This document shows, piece after piece, positions 18,686 to 29,920 of a stretch of 52,684 nucleotides of DNA. Every line of letters starts with the position of its first letter. The first letter of the stretch is position 1. The stretch covers positions 1 through 52,684 of the forward strand of contig JAKAZQ010000021.1 in assembly GCA_021815805.1 (NCBI GenBank), in the 5' to 3' direction. Position numbers and translations under genes: made by a program. The stretch comes from Pseudomonadota bacterium. GTDB lineage: Bacteria; Pseudomonadota; Gammaproteobacteria; Burkholderiales; Burkholderiaceae_C. The notes beneath the pieces were generated by a model that was not told where the DNA came from, searched no databases, and worked only from the letters and a program-made list of their open reading frames with translations.

Positions 18686-19282
18686 ATGGGAAATCGTCTC
18701 AGCGCCATCACGACCCGCACCGGCGACGCCGGAACGACCGGCCTCGGCGATGGTTCGCGCTGTTCCAAGGCCGCGCCGCGCATCGACGCGCTGGGCGAGG
18801 TGGACGAGCTCAACGCGCATCTCGGCCTGCTGCTGTGCGAGGACGTGCCGCAGGCAGCGCGCGAGCTGCTGCTGCGCGTGCAGCACGATCTGTTCGACCT
18901 CGGCGGCGAGCTTGCCGTGCCGGGCATGCGCGTGCTCGGCGACGCCGCGCTGCCGCGGCTCGACGACGCCATCGCGCGCATCAACGCCGGGTTGCCGCCG
19001 CTGCGCGAGTTCATCCTGCCGGGAGGCACGCGCGCCGCCAGCCAGGCCCATGTGTGCCGTACCGTGGCGAGGCGCGCCGAGCGTGCCGTGGTGCGCCTGC
19101 GCGAGCGCGACGGCGAGGAGTCCGCGCCGGCGCTTGCGCTGCAGTACCTGAACCGCCTGTCGGACCTGTTGTTCGTGCTGGCGCGCCAGCTCAACGGCGC
19201 CGGGGCCGAGACGCTTTGGGAGCATCGGCGTGGGTCCGACAGCGTGGGCGCCGACGCCGAGCCCGGCTCGCCGCTTGCGTAA
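18686..19282 (+). CDS. Corrinoid adenosyltransferase (PduO/MMAB type)
   Basis: The 198-residue enzyme transfers the adenosyl group of ATP to cob(I)alamin. The N-terminal ATP-binding TRTGDAGTTGLGDG is at 10-23, and FILPGGTRAASQAHVCRTVARRAER and YLNRLSDLLFVLAR are the conserved helices of this family. The ATG at 18686 begins the conserved GNRLSAI start and follows a CCGGAAG ribosome site. No other cobalamin gene is nearby, so it probably serves a salvage pathway or a B12 enzyme encoded elsewhere. Confidence 0.92.
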   Translation: MGNRLSAITTRTGDAGTTGLGDGSRCSKAAPRIDALGEVDELNAHLGLLLCEDVPQAARELLLRVQHDLFDLGGELAVPGMRVLGDAALPRLDDAIARINAGLPPLREFILPGGTRAASQAHVCRTVARRAERAVVRLRERDGEESAPALALQYLNRLSDLLFVLARQLNGAGAETLWEHRRGSDSVGADAEPGSPLA

Positions 19283-19399
19283 CATTTCGTCGCATGCCGT
19301 GCATGCTGCGTACACACGCGGCGGGCATCATGCGTGCCGGCGGGATCCCCCCGGATCCGCGCCTTCCGTCCGTCCGTCTCCCCGCCACCCGGCCGCCTG

Positions 19400-20698
19400 A
19401 TGCCTGATCCGACTTCCGACCCCGCATCGACCCCGCGCAGCGCCGCCGCGCGCTGTCGCAGGCTGCCGCTGCTGCTGGTGTTGCTGCTGGTGTTGCTGCT
19501 GCTCGGCGCCGGCCTCTGGTGGCGGCTGGGGCGGCGCGGCGACGCGCCGGGCGCGCGCATGCAGCGCGGCGGCTTCGCCGCCGCCCCGACCGCGGTGACC
19601 GCGGCGACGGTACGCGAGCAGGCCCTGCCGGTCTGGCTGACCGCGCTCGGCACGGTGACCCCGCGCGTGCTGGCCAACGTCATGCCGCGGGTGTCCGGCC
19701 TGTTGCAGAGCGTCGACTTCCGCCAGGGCGAGCGCGTGCGCGCCGGGCAGTTGCTGGCGACCATCGACCCGCGGCCGTTTCGCATCGCCGTCGAGCAGGC
19801 GCTGGCGCAGCGCGAGCAGACCGCGGCGCAGCTCGCCGGCGCGCAGCGCGATCTGCAGCGCTACGAAACCCTGCTGACGCAAAATGCCATTTCCGCCCAG
19901 CAGGTGTCGGATCAGCGCGCCACCGTGGCGCAGCTGCAGGCGCAGCTCGACGCCAACCGCGCCAGCCTGGACAACGCGCGCCTGCAGCTGTCGTGGACCC
20001 GCATCACGGCGCCGGTTTCGGGCATCGCCGGGCTGCGTCAGGTCGACCCCGGCAACATGGTCGGGCCGTCCGGGGTGGCGGGGGCGTCGTCGGCGAGCGG
20101 CAGCGGCGCGACGCCCATCGTGAGCATCGCCCAGGTGCAGCCCATCGAGGTCGGCTTCGCGCTGCCGCAGACCGAGGTCGGCGAGCTGCTGCAGCAGCTC
20201 GCGGCCGGGCGCCACGCGCTGGTGCAGGCCTGGGACGCCTCGGATCGGCGACTGCTGGCGCAGGGCAGGCTGCTCGCGGCCGACAACCAGATCGCCACCA
20301 GCACCGGCACGCTGAGCCTGCGCGCGCGCTTCGACAACCGCGGGCTGGCGCTGTACCCGAACGAGTTCGTCAACGTGCGCGTGCTCGAACGCAGCATCGC
20401 GCAGGCCGTGGTCGTACCGAGCACCGCGGTGGCCGTGGGCGCCGGCGGGGACTACGCCTATGTCGTCGACGCCGCGGGCACGGTGCGCCTGCGCCACGTG
20501 ACGGCCGGCGTGAGCTGGCAGGGCCTGACCCAGGTGCTGTCCGGGCTGCGCGCGGGCGAGCGCGTGGTCACGGCCGGGCTCGACCACCTGCGCGACGGCG
20601 CGCGCGTGCGCGTCGTGGCGTCGCCGGCGGATGCGCGGCCGGGCGTCGCGGGCGGCGGCGGCGTGCGCGCGCGCCGCACGGCCGCGTCCGCGCATTGA
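19400..20698 (+). CDS. mdtA: RND efflux periplasmic adaptor, MdtA-like
   Basis: The 432-residue membrane-fusion protein has one N-terminal anchor helix (about 17-36), a lipoyl/hairpin region (about 85-200, with [21 protein letters not shown] and a coiled-coil stretch) and beta-barrel and membrane-proximal domains. It links the RND pumps to the outer-membrane channel. ATG 19400 precedes the anchor directly. It ends 1 nt before mdtB. The order adaptor-pump-pump-channel is that of mdtABC operons. Confidence 0.9.
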   Translation: MPDPTSDPASTPRSAAARCRRLPLLLVLLLVLLLLGAGLWWRLGRRGDAPGARMQRGGFAAAPTAVTAATVREQALPVWLTALGTVTPRVLANVMPRVSGLLQSVDFRQGERVRAGQLLATIDPRPFRIAVEQALAQREQTAAQLAGAQRDLQRYETLLTQNAISAQQVSDQRATVAQLQAQLDANRASLDNARLQLSWTRITAPVSGIAGLRQVDPGNMVGPSGVAGASSASGSGATPIVSIAQVQPIEVGFALPQTEVGELLQQLAAGRHALVQAWDASDRRLLAQGRLLAADNQIATSTGTLSLRARFDNRGLALYPNEFVNVRVLERSIAQAVVVPSTAVAVGAGGDYAYVVDAAGTVRLRHVTAGVSWQGLTQVLSGLRAGERVVTAGLDHLRDGARVRVVASPADARPGVAGGGGVRARRTAASAH

Positions 20699-20699
20699 A

Positions 20700-23600
20700 A
20701 TGGACCACCAGCGCGCGGACGCGCACGCCACGCCGGCGCCGCATGCCGCGGCGGCGGGCGGTCCGTCGCGCCTGTTCATCCTGCGTCCGATCGCCACGTC
20801 GCTGCTCATGCTGGCGGTGCTGGCGGCCGGACTGATCGGACTTCGCCTGCTGCCGCAGGCGCCGCTGCCGGAGGTCGACTACCCGACCATCCAGGTGACC
20901 ACGCTGTACCCGGGCGCCAGCCCGGACGTCATGTCGTCGTCGGTGACGGCGCCGCTGGAGCGTCAGTTCGGGCAAATGCCGGGGCTGGCGCAGATGTGGT
21001 CGCGCAGTTCCGGCGGAGCCTCGGTGATCACGCTGCGCTTCACGTTGTCGCTGCCGCTCGACGTCGCCGAGCAGGAGGTGCAGGCGGCGATCAACGCCGC
21101 CGGCTCGCTGCTGCCGACGGACCTGCCGCAGCCGCCCGTGTACTCCAAGGTGAACCCGGCCGACGCGCCGGTGATCAGCCTCGGGCTGACCTCGCGCTCG
21201 CTGCCGCTGACCAGGCTCTACGAACTCGCCGACACGCGGCTGACGCAAAAGCTCTCGCAGGTTCCCGGGGTCGGGCTGGTCACGCTGTCGGGCGGGCACA
21301 GGCCGGCGGTGCGCGTGCGCATCGACGCCCAGGCGCTGGCCGCGCGCGGCATCGGGCTGGATGCCGTGCGCAGCGCCATCGCCGCGGCCAACGTGCACGG
21401 CCCGAAGGGCAGCATCGACGGTGCGCAGCAGGCCTTCACCATCGACGCCGACGACCAGCTGAGCTCGCCCGCGGCCTATCGCGCGCTGATCATCGGCTAC
21501 AGCGCCGGTGCGCCGGTGCGCCTGGGCGATGTCGCCGAGGTCTCGCGCGGCGCCGAGAACGCCTGGCAGGCGGCGCTGGTCGACGGCCGGCCGGGCATCG
21601 TGATCGACGTGCAGCGCCAGCCCGGCGCCAACGTGATCCAGGTCGTCGACCGCATCCATTCGCTGCTGCCCGAGCTGCGGCGCCAGCTGCCGCCCGCGGC
21701 CGACCTGGGCGTGCTGTCCGATCGCACCGTGACCATCCGCGCGGCGATCTCCGACGTCAGCGTCGAGCTGCTGCTGTCGGTGCTGCTGGTCGTGCTGGTG
21801 ATCTTCGGCTTCCTGCGCAGCCTGCGCGCCACCTTCATCCCGGCCACCGCGGTGCCGCTGGCGCTGATCGGCACGTTCGCCGCCATGTACCTGCTCGGCT
21901 TCTCGCTCAACACCCTGACCCTGATGGCGCTGACGGTGGCCACCGGGTTCGTCGTCGACGACGCCATCGTCATGATCGAGAACGTCGCGCGCCACATCGA
22001 GGACGGCGAGGCCCCGCTGCAGGCCGCGCTGCGCGGGGCCGGCCAGATCGGCTTCACCATCATCTCGCTCACTTTCTCGCTGATCGCGGTGCTCATTCCC
22101 CTGCTGTTCATGGGGGACGTCGTGGGCAGGTTGTTCCGCGAGTTCGCCATCACGCTGGCCGTGGCCATCGTGATCTCCGCGGCCGTGTCCCTGAGCTTCA
22201 CGCCGATGCTGTGCGCGCGCCTGCTGCGCCGCGAGGCGGAGCAGCGGCACGGGCGCTGGTACCGGCTCTGGGGCGACGCCTTCGACGCGCTCGCCGACGC
22301 CTACGCGCGCAGCCTGCGCCGGGTGCTGCGGCGGCGTCGCGTCGTGCTGCTGGGCACGCTCGCGCTGGTGCTCGTCACCATCGGCCTGTACGCGGTCGTG
22401 CCCAAGGGCTTCTTCCCGCTGCAGGACACCGGGCTGATCGAGGGCACCACGCTGGCCTCGCAGGACGTGTCGTTCCAGGCCATGGAGCAGCGGCAGCAGG
22501 CGCTGGTGCGCGCGCTGCTGCGCGATCCGGCGGTGGCCAGCGTGTCGGCGATCGCCGGCATCGACGGCGTCAACGCCACGGTCAACAGCTCGCGTCTGCT
22601 CATCAGCCTGAAGCCGCTGGCGCAGCGCGGCGTGCGGGTCGGGCCGGTGCTGCGGCGCCTGCAAGGCCTCGCGCACGGCGTGCCGGGCATCGAGCTGTTC
22701 CTGCAGCCGGTGCAGGATCTGAGCATCGATGACCTGCGCAGCCGCTACACCTACCAGTTCAGCCTGTCGGCGACGAGTCGCGCTGCGCTGGCGGCCGCGC
22801 TGCGCGCCCTGATGCCGCGCCTGCGCGCACTGCCGCAGCTCGACGGCGTCAGCGACGACTTCCAGGATCGGGGCCTGCAGGCCTACGTCGATGTCGACCG
22901 AGCCAGCGCCGCGCGCCTGGGCGTGAGCATGAGCGCCATCGACTCGGCGCTGTACGACGCATTCGGCCAGCGCCCGGTGTCGACCATCTTCACGCAGTCG
23001 GCGCAGTACCGCGTGGTGTTCGAGGTCGGGGTGCCGCGTCACGCCGGGCTCGCCGCCTTCTCCGACGTCTACGTCAGCAGCGCCGGCGGCCAGCAGGTGC
23101 CGCTGCGCAGCGTGGCCCGCGTCGTGCAGCGCACGACCCCGCTGCAACTCGACCACCTGGGGCAGTTCCCGGCCGTGCTGGTGTCCTTCGACCTGGCGCG
23201 CGGGGTTTCGCTCGGCGAGGCGGTCAAGGCCATTCACCAGGCCGCCGCGCGCGCCGCGCTGGCGCCCTCGGTGAGCCTGCGCTTCGAGGGCGCGGCGCGC
23301 GCCTTCCAGGCGGCGCTGGCGAACGAGCTGTGGCTGCTGCTGGCGGCGGTGGCGACCATGTACATCGTGCTGGGCGTGCTCTACGAGAGCTACATCCACC
23401 CGGTGACCATCCTTTCCACGCTGCCGTCGGCCGGCATCGGCGCGTTGCTGGCGCTGATGGCCAGCGGCCACGACCTGACGGTGATCGCCATCATCGGCAT
23501 CGTGCTGCTCATCGGCATCGTGCAGAAGAACGCCATCCTGATGGTCGATTTCGCGCTCGACGCCCAGCGCAGGCAGGGCCTCGGCGCCGAGCAGGCCATG

Positions 23601-23861
23601 CTGCAGGCGGCGCGCCTGCGCCTGCGCCCGATTCTCATGACCACCTTCGCCGCGCTGTTCGGCGCGGTTCCGCTGGTGGCCGGCGGGGGCATGGGCGCCG
23701 AGTTGCGCCAGCCGCTGGGCATCTCGCTCATCGGCGGCCTGCTGTTGTCGCAGTTGCTGACCCTGTACACCACGCCGGCGATCTACCTCGGCTTCGATGC
23801 CGTGGCGGCGCGCCTGCGCGCGCGGCGCGGCGGCGCCGGCGCGAGCGAGGCGCAGGCGTGA
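20700..23861 (+). CDS. mdtB: RND multidrug efflux pump subunit MdtB-like
   Basis: The 1053-residue inner-membrane proton antiporter of the HAE-1 family has 12 helices and two large periplasmic loops. The helix-4 motif [19 protein letters not shown] carries the two conserved Asp residues of proton relay. [10 protein letters not shown] and the C-terminal [18 protein letters not shown] are also typical. In E. coli MdtB pairs with MdtC to form a heterotrimer. It starts 1 nt after mdtA and ends 13 nt before mdtC. Confidence 0.93.
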   Translation: MDHQRADAHATPAPHAAAAGGPSRLFILRPIATSLLMLAVLAAGLIGLRLLPQAPLPEVDYPTIQVTTLYPGASPDVMSSSVTAPLERQFGQMPGLAQMWSRSSGGASVITLRFTLSLPLDVAEQEVQAAINAAGSLLPTDLPQPPVYSKVNPADAPVISLGLTSRSLPLTRLYELADTRLTQKLSQVPGVGLVTLSGGHRPAVRVRIDAQALAARGIGLDAVRSAIAAANVHGPKGSIDGAQQAFTIDADDQLSSPAAYRALIIGYSAGAPVRLGDVAEVSRGAENAWQAALVDGRPGIVIDVQRQPGANVIQVVDRIHSLLPELRRQLPPAADLGVLSDRTVTIRAAISDVSVELLLSVLLVVLVIFGFLRSLRATFIPATAVPLALIGTFAAMYLLGFSLNTLTLMALTVATGFVVDDAIVMIENVARHIEDGEAPLQAALRGAGQIGFTIISLTFSLIAVLIPLLFMGDVVGRLFREFAITLAVAIVISAAVSLSFTPMLCARLLRREAEQRHGRWYRLWGDAFDALADAYARSLRRVLRRRRVVLLGTLALVLVTIGLYAVVPKGFFPLQDTGLIEGTTLASQDVSFQAMEQRQQALVRALLRDPAVASVSAIAGIDGVNATVNSSRLLISLKPLAQRGVRVGPVLRRLQGLAHGVPGIELFLQPVQDLSIDDLRSRYTYQFSLSATSRAALAAALRALMPRLRALPQLDGVSDDFQDRGLQAYVDVDRASAARLGVSMSAIDSALYDAFGQRPVSTIFTQSAQYRVVFEVGVPRHAGLAAFSDVYVSSAGGQQVPLRSVARVVQRTTPLQLDHLGQFPAVLVSFDLARGVSLGEAVKAIHQAAARAALAPSVSLRFEGAARAFQAALANELWLLLAAVATMYIVLGVLYESYIHPVTILSTLPSAGIGALLALMASGHDLTVIAIIGIVLLIGIVQKNAILMVDFALDAQRRQGLGAEQAMLQAARLRLRPILMTTFAALFGAVPLVAGGGMGAELRQPLGISLIGGLLLSQLLTLYTTPAIYLGFDAVAARLRARRGGAGASEAQA

Positions 23862-23874
23862 CGGAGTCCCGCGC

Positions 23875-26800
23875 GTGAACCTCAGCGCGCCGTTCATCCG
23901 GCGCAGCGTGGGCACCACGCTGCTCGCGCTGGCGGTGCTGCTGGCCGGCATGATCGCGTTCGTCCATCTGCCGGTGGCGCCGCTGCCGCAGGTCGACTTT
24001 CCGACCATCGTCGTGACGGCCGACATGGCCGGCGCAAGCCCCGAGGTGATGGCGGCCACGGTGGCGACGCCGCTGGAGCGCGCGCTGGGCACGATCTCCG
24101 GGATCAGCGAGATGACCTCCAGCAGCGATCTCGGCTCGACCCGCGTGGTGCTGCAATTCGAGCTGTCGAAGAACATCGACGACGCCGCGCGCCAGGTGCA
24201 GGCGGCGCTCAACGCCGCGCGCCCGCTGCTGCCTTCCGGCCTGTCCGGCAACCCGACGTATCGCAAGGTCAATCCGGCGGACGCGCCGATCATGATCATC
24301 GCGCTGACCTCCAGCGCGCTGTCCCGAGGCCAGATGTACGACGCCGCGTCGACCATCCTGGCGCAGAAGATCTCCCAGCTGCCCGGCATCGGCATGGTCA
24401 AGGTCGGCGGGTCGGCGCTGCCCGCGGTGCGCGTCGAACTCGATCTGCCGCGGCTCGCCGCCATGGGCATCGGGCTCGAACAGGTGCGCCAGGCGATCGT
24501 CGACGCCAATGTCGATACGCCCAAGGGCGCGCTCGACGGCGCCGCGCGGCGCTGGCAGATCGGCGCCAACGACCAGCTCGAGACGCCGGCCCAGTACCGG
24601 CGCGTGATCGTCGCCTACCGTCACGGCGTGGCGGTGCCGTTGTCGCAGGTCGCCAGGGTGTTCGAGGGCCAGCAGGACACCCTCAACATGGGGCTCGCCG
24701 ATGGCCGCCCGGCCGTGCTGCTGATCGTGTTCCGGCAGCCCGGCGCCAACATCATCGCGGCGGTGGATGGCGTGAAGGCGGCGTTGCCGCAGTTGCGCGC
24801 GTCGATCCCCGCGGCGATCTCGGTGCGCGTGCTGTCCGACCGCACGACCACCATCCGCGCGTCGCTGCACGAGGTCGAGACCACCCTCGTGCTCGGCGTG
24901 CTGCTGGTCGTGCTCGTGGTCTGGCTGTTCCTGCGCGACTGGCGCGCGACCTGCGTGCCGGCGCTGGCGGTTCCGCTGTCGCTGGTCGGCACCTTCGCCG
25001 CCATGTGGTTGCTCGGCTATTCGCTGGACAACCTTTCGCTGATGGCGCTCATCGTCGCCACCGGCTTTGTCGTCGACGACGCCATCGTGGTCACCGAGAA
25101 CATCGCGCGCCACCTCGAGCTCGGCGCGCCCGCGCTGCAGGCGGCGCTGCAGGGCGCGCGCGAGGTCGGCTTCACGGTGCTTTCGATGAGCCTTTCGCTG
25201 GTCGCGGTGTTCCTGCCGGTGCTGTTCATGGGAGGCATCATCGGCCGCCTGTTCCACGAGTTCGCGATGACCCTGACGGTGGCGATCGGCATCTCGCTGC
25301 TGGTGTCGCTGACCGTCACGCCGATGCTCGCGTCGCGTTGGCTGCGGCGGCGCGAGCCGGCGCCGCAGGCGGGCGCGGCGCCGCGCGCGCAGCGCCTGTG
25401 GGATGCCGTGCAGCATGGCTATGCCCGCAGCCTGCGCGTGGCATTGCGCCATCCCGTGCTCATGCTGGCGGTGTTCGGCGCCACCATCGTGCTGTCGGGC
25501 TACCTGTACAGCGTGGTGCCCAAGGGCTTTTTCCCGATGCAGGACAGCGGACTGCTGCTCGGCTCCGTGCAGGCCGATCAGTCCACCTCGTTCCAGGACA
25601 TGAGCCGACGCCTGCAACGCATCGCGGCGATCGTGCGCCGCAATCCCGCGGTGCAGGATGTCATGGCGTTCGCCGACAGCGGCAGCGGGGGCTTCCTGTA
25701 CATGCAGCTCAAGCCGATCTCGCGGCGCGCGGGCGCGCAGCAGGTGATCATGCAGCTGCACCGCGCGCTGTCCGGCGTCGGCGGGGTGCGGGTATTCATG
25801 TTCCCGGGGCAGGACATCCATGTCGGCGGGCGCGCCTCGGCGGCGCTGTACCAGTACACGCTGCAGTCGGGCGACCTGCAGGAACTGGTGCACTGGGAGC
25901 CGCGCGTGCTCGCCGCGTTCCGCCGCATTCCCGGCCTCAACGACGTCAACAGCGACCAGCAGGCGTCGGGCCTGGAACTGCGCCTGGTGATCGACCGCGC
26001 CGCGGCGGCGCGCCTGGGCGTGCCGGTGTCGAGCATCGACGCGGCGTTGAACGACGCCTTCGGCCAGCGCCTGGTGTCGACCATCTACATGCCGCTGAAC
26101 CAGTACCGCGTGGTCATGGAGGCGGCGCAGGACTGGCGGCGCGATCGGGATGCGCTGCACCGCGTGCACGTGCCGGCCGCCTCCGGCGCGCTGGTGCCGC
26201 TGGCGCAACTGGCGCACTACGAGCTGGCCAACACGCCGCTGGCCGTCAACCACCAGGGGCTGTTCGCCGCGTCGACCATTTCCTTCGACCTGTCGCCCGG
26301 CGTGTCGCTGGGCCAGGCGCAGACGCGCATCGCGCAGGCGATGGCCGAGATCGGCCTGCCGGCCGACGTGCATGCCGGGTTCCAGGGCACGGCCAAGGCA
26401 TTCGCGCAGACCCTGCGCAACCAGCCGCTGTTCATCGCCGCGGCGATTTTCGCCATCTACATCGTGCTCGGCGTGCTGTACGAGAGCACGCTTCACCCGC
26501 TGACCATCCTGTCGACGCTGCCGCCGGCGGGCGTCGGCGCCGTGCTTGCGCTGCTGCTGTTCCATACCGAGTTCTCGATCATCGCGCTGATCGGCGTGTT
26601 CCTGCTCATCGGCATCGTGAAGAAGAATGCGATCCTGATGGTGGACTTCGCGTTGCAGGCCGAGCGCGAGCAGGGCATGCCGCCGCGCGAAGCCATCTTT
26701 CTCGCCGCCACGCTGCGCCTGCGCCCGATTCTCATGACCACGCTGGCGGCGCTGTTCACCGCGCTGCCGCTGGCGCTGGTCACGGGCAACGGCGCCGAAC

Positions 26801-26967
26801 TGCGCCAGCCGCTGGGCATCTCGATCGCCGGCGGCCTGCTCGTCAGCCAGGCGCTGACCCTCTACACGACGCCGGTGATCTACCTCGAGCTCGACCGCCT
26901 GCGCCAGTGGACGCTGCGCCGTTTCGCGCGCCGCGGCCAGGCGCTGACCCTGGATGCACGCCCATGA
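23875..26967 (+). CDS. mdtC: RND multidrug efflux pump subunit MdtC-like
   Basis: The 1030-residue second pump protein is clearly paralogous to its upstream neighbour, with [29 protein letters not shown] and [18 protein letters not shown]. The conserved Asp pair is present, so both subunits look competent. The GTG start at 23875 is supported by an ACGGAG ribosome site 8 nt upstream and by the NLSAPFIRRSVGTTLL start of the MdtC type. The ATGA overlap with the channel gene shows continued coupling. Confidence 0.93.
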   Translation: MNLSAPFIRRSVGTTLLALAVLLAGMIAFVHLPVAPLPQVDFPTIVVTADMAGASPEVMAATVATPLERALGTISGISEMTSSSDLGSTRVVLQFELSKNIDDAARQVQAALNAARPLLPSGLSGNPTYRKVNPADAPIMIIALTSSALSRGQMYDAASTILAQKISQLPGIGMVKVGGSALPAVRVELDLPRLAAMGIGLEQVRQAIVDANVDTPKGALDGAARRWQIGANDQLETPAQYRRVIVAYRHGVAVPLSQVARVFEGQQDTLNMGLADGRPAVLLIVFRQPGANIIAAVDGVKAALPQLRASIPAAISVRVLSDRTTTIRASLHEVETTLVLGVLLVVLVVWLFLRDWRATCVPALAVPLSLVGTFAAMWLLGYSLDNLSLMALIVATGFVVDDAIVVTENIARHLELGAPALQAALQGAREVGFTVLSMSLSLVAVFLPVLFMGGIIGRLFHEFAMTLTVAIGISLLVSLTVTPMLASRWLRRREPAPQAGAAPRAQRLWDAVQHGYARSLRVALRHPVLMLAVFGATIVLSGYLYSVVPKGFFPMQDSGLLLGSVQADQSTSFQDMSRRLQRIAAIVRRNPAVQDVMAFADSGSGGFLYMQLKPISRRAGAQQVIMQLHRALSGVGGVRVFMFPGQDIHVGGRASAALYQYTLQSGDLQELVHWEPRVLAAFRRIPGLNDVNSDQQASGLELRLVIDRAAAARLGVPVSSIDAALNDAFGQRLVSTIYMPLNQYRVVMEAAQDWRRDRDALHRVHVPAASGALVPLAQLAHYELANTPLAVNHQGLFAASTISFDLSPGVSLGQAQTRIAQAMAEIGLPADVHAGFQGTAKAFAQTLRNQPLFIAAAIFAIYIVLGVLYESTLHPLTILSTLPPAGVGAVLALLLFHTEFSIIALIGVFLLIGIVKKNAILMVDFALQAEREQGMPPREAIFLAATLRLRPILMTTLAALFTALPLALVTGNGAELRQPLGISIAGGLLVSQALTLYTTPVIYLELDRLRQWTLRRFARRGQALTLDARP

Positions 26968-28409
26968 AGCCCTTTGTCCGATCTGCCGCGCGCGGCGCCG
27001 GCGCCGGTCTGGCCGCGCTGCTGCTGGCGGCCTGCGCGGCGCGGGCGCCGATGCCGGCCCCGCGGCCGCGGCTGCCCGCCCGCTATGCCGCCGATCAAGC
27101 CTGGCAGCCGGTCGCGGCGGCGGCACGCATGCCGGCCGACGGCGCCTGGTGGCAGGTGTTCGGCGACCCCACGCTGGACGCGCTGCAGCGCCGGCTGCTG
27201 CGCCGCAACCAGAGCCTGGCCGCGCAACTCGCGAGCTACCAGCAGGCGCAAGCCGCGCTGCGCCAGGCGCAGGCCGCCTACCTGCCGGTGCTCAACACCT
27301 CGGCCGGCGCCACGCGCGGGCAGGCTGCCGGCATCGGGGCGCGGCCCGGCTCGCAGTTGCAGGCGCAGTTGCAGGCCAGCTGGGAGCCCGATCTATGGGG
27401 GCGCGTGCGGCTGCAGGTGCAGCAGGGTCGCGCGAGGCTGCAGGCCAGCGCCGATACGCTGCGCTACACCCGTCTCAGCCTGCAGGCCAATCTGGCCCTG
27501 AGCTATCTGCAGCTGCGCACGGTGGACGCGCAGATCCGGCTCGCCGACGACACCGTGCGCGACTACGCCACGGCGCTGCAACTCACGCGCAGCCGCTATG
27601 CGGCCGGAGTCGACACCGCCGCCGGCGTGGCCCAGGCGCGCACGCAGTGGCTGGGCGCGCAGGCCGCGCGCACCGACCTCGACGTCACGCGCCGGCAACT
27701 GCTCGACGCCATCGCCGTGCTCGCCGGGCAGCCCGCGGCGGCGTTTGCGCTGCCCATGCAGGCCGGGCTGCCGCCGGTGCCGCGCATCCCGGCCGGGGTG
27801 CCGGCGACGCTGCTCGTGCGCCGTCCGGATCTGGCGGCGGCGCTGCGCAGCGTGCAGGCGGCGAATGCGCAGATCGGCATCGACCAGCGCGCCTGGCTGC
27901 CCACCATCACGCTGGGCGCCAACGGCGGCAGCCAGGCGGCGGCGCTCGCCAGCCTGTTCAGCGCGCCGAGCCTGTACTGGTCGCTGGGGCCGAGCCTGGC
28001 CGCCACGCTGTTCGACGGCGGCCTGCGCAGCGCCCAGCTCGCGGCGAGTCGCGCCGCCTATCGCGGTGCCGTGGCGACCTACCGGCAGGACGTGCTGCAG
28101 GCGATGCAGCAAGTCGAGGACAACCTGGCGGCCCAGCGCATCCTGGCGCACGAGGCGCGCCAGCAGCGCGAGGTGGTGCAGGCGGCCGAGCTTTCGCTGC
28201 GCCTGGCGACGCGTCAGTACGAGGCGGGAACGGCGAGCTACCTGAACGTGCTCACCGCGCAGACCACCGCGACACAGGCGCGCAACGCGCTGCTCGGCCT
28301 GCGCAACCGACGCTATGTCGCGGCCGTCAACCTGATCGCCGCGCTCGGCGGCGCCTGGGGCGCCGCGCCGCCGACGCCCGCCACGGCGCAAAGCGGGGCC
28401 GGACAGTAG
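26964..28409 (+). CDS. Outer-membrane efflux lipoprotein (OprM/NodT type)
   Basis: The 481-residue TolC-like channel has a lipoprotein signal peptide: the lipobox LAAC with Cys24 as the lipidated residue. Two repeated coiled-coil regions (about 70-255 and 270-465) follow, with WEPDLWGR, LLVRRPD and YEAGTASYLNVLTAQ as family markers. It is the outer-membrane exit of the MdtABC-like pump, which in E. coli borrows TolC; here the channel is encoded in the operon. It starts within the mdtC stop and is followed 26 nt later by an exporter gene. Confidence 0.92.
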   Translation: MKPFVRSAARGAGAGLAALLLAACAARAPMPAPRPRLPARYAADQAWQPVAAAARMPADGAWWQVFGDPTLDALQRRLLRRNQSLAAQLASYQQAQAALRQAQAAYLPVLNTSAGATRGQAAGIGARPGSQLQAQLQASWEPDLWGRVRLQVQQGRARLQASADTLRYTRLSLQANLALSYLQLRTVDAQIRLADDTVRDYATALQLTRSRYAAGVDTAAGVAQARTQWLGAQAARTDLDVTRRQLLDAIAVLAGQPAAAFALPMQAGLPPVPRIPAGVPATLLVRRPDLAAALRSVQAANAQIGIDQRAWLPTITLGANGGSQAAALASLFSAPSLYWSLGPSLAATLFDGGLRSAQLAASRAAYRGAVATYRQDVLQAMQQVEDNLAAQRILAHEARQQREVVQAAELSLRLATRQYEAGTASYLNVLTAQTTATQARNALLGLRNRRYVAAVNLIAALGGAWGAAPPTPATAQSGAGQ

Positions 28410-28435
28410 ACTGGGCTTTTGCCCTTTCGCCAGCC

Positions 28436-29908
28436 ATGCCGCCACCCACCATGCCGGCCCCGACGAGCGCCGCCGGCGAGGCCGCCGCCGCCGGCCACGA
28501 GCCGGTCAGCACGGCGCGCTTCCTGCAGCTGTTCACCGCGGTCATGCTGCCCATCCTGCTGGCGGCGATCGACCAGACCCTGCTGGCCACCGCGACCCCG
28601 GCCATCGCGCGTGACTTCAGCAACCTGCACGACAGCACCTGGATCGCCGTCGGCTACCTGCTGGCATCCACCGTGATGGCGCCGCTGTACGGCCGCCTCG
28701 GCGATCGCTACGGGCGCCGCGATGCGCTGCTCGGCGCGCTGGCGCTGTTCGCCGTCGGCTCGCTGGCCTGCGCCGCCAGCCCCGGCATGTGGTGGCTGAT
28801 CGCGGCGCGCGTGCTGCAGGGGCTGGGCGGCGGCGGGCTCATGGTGATGAGCCAGGCGCTCATCGGCGAGGTCGTGCCGCCGCGCCAGCGCCCGCGCTTC
28901 CAGGCCTGGCTGAGCGGGGTGTTCGTGCTGTCCAGCGTGATCGGCCCGGTGGTCGGCGGCATCGTCGTCACCGCGTACAGCTGGCGCTGGCTGTTCGTCG
29001 CCAACCTGCCGTTGTGCGCGCTCGCCGCCTGGCGCGTGCTGCGCCTGCAGCGCGGGTCGGCGCATGTCGAGCCCGGGCAGGGGCACGATGCGCCGGGGGT
29101 GCTGCTGTTCGCATCCTGCGCCGCGCTGAGCCTGCTCTGGCTGACCCTTGCCGGGCATCGTTTCTCCTGGCTGTCGGCCACCAGCCTGGCGATGATCGGC
29201 GCGGCGCTCGTGCTGGGCGCGCTGCTGCTGCGCCGCGAGCGCAGCCAGCGCCATCCGTTCCTGCCGCTGGAACTGCTGCGCCTGGCGCCGGCGGCGTGGA
29301 CGGCGCTCACCGTGGTGCTGTTCGCGTCGAGCATGTTCGCGCTGGTGTTCTTCCTGCCGGTATACCTGCAGATCGCGCGTCACGGCAGCGCGGCGCACGC
29401 CGGGCTGCTGCTGCTGCCGCTGACCGCCGGCATCGTCGTCGGCGCCAACATGACCGGGCGCGTCATCGCGCGCAGCGGGCGTCCGGACCTGCCGCCGCGC
29501 TTCGGGCTGTGCCTGTCGGCGCTGGCGCTGCTGGCGCTGGCGCTGGTGCCGCCGGACAGCCTGGAGGTGGGGGCGCTCGGCCTGCTCGCCGGCCTCGGCT
29601 TCGGCAGCGTCATGCCGAGTTCGCAATTGCTGGTGCAGGCCGTGGCCGGGCGGCGCAGGCTCGGCGCCGCCGCCGCCACCATCTCGCTGGCCCGCTCGAC
29701 CGGCGCGTCGCTGGGTACCGCGGTGTTCGGCTCGCTGGTGTTCGGCCTTGTCTCGCCGGCCGACCTGCACGCTGCGCTGCACGGCAGCAGCGCAGCCGCC
29801 ACGCAGCGCGTGACCGAGGCCTTCCATGCCGGCTTCGGCGCCGCCGCGCTGGTCACGCTGGCGGCGGTGCTGGTGGCCAGCCGCGTCCCGCGCGTCGACC
29901 TGGAGTAG
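28436..29908 (+). CDS. DHA2-family MFS drug exporter (EmrB/QacA-like)
   Basis: The 490-residue proton antiporter has 14 predicted helices. DQTLLATATPAIARDF marks helix 1 of the DHA2 family, and GRLGDRYGRRDALL is motif A between helices 2 and 3. GGGIVV-type and GPVVGGIVV antiporter motif C is seen near 160-175. The substrate is unknown. No EmrA adaptor is adjacent, so it may act alone. Start ATG 28436; a second ATG at 28451 is possible since neither has a strong ribosome site. It is co-directional with and 26 nt after the efflux operon. Confidence 0.88.
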   Translation: MPPPTMPAPTSAAGEAAAAGHEPVSTARFLQLFTAVMLPILLAAIDQTLLATATPAIARDFSNLHDSTWIAVGYLLASTVMAPLYGRLGDRYGRRDALLGALALFAVGSLACAASPGMWWLIAARVLQGLGGGGLMVMSQALIGEVVPPRQRPRFQAWLSGVFVLSSVIGPVVGGIVVTAYSWRWLFVANLPLCALAAWRVLRLQRGSAHVEPGQGHDAPGVLLFASCAALSLLWLTLAGHRFSWLSATSLAMIGAALVLGALLLRRERSQRHPFLPLELLRLAPAAWTALTVVLFASSMFALVFFLPVYLQIARHGSAAHAGLLLLPLTAGIVVGANMTGRVIARSGRPDLPPRFGLCLSALALLALALVPPDSLEVGALGLLAGLGFGSVMPSSQLLVQAVAGRRRLGAAAATISLARSTGASLGTAVFGSLVFGLVSPADLHAALHGSSAAATQRVTEAFHAGFGAAALVTLAAVLVASRVPRVDLE

Positions 29909-29920
29909 GCGCGCCGCGCC

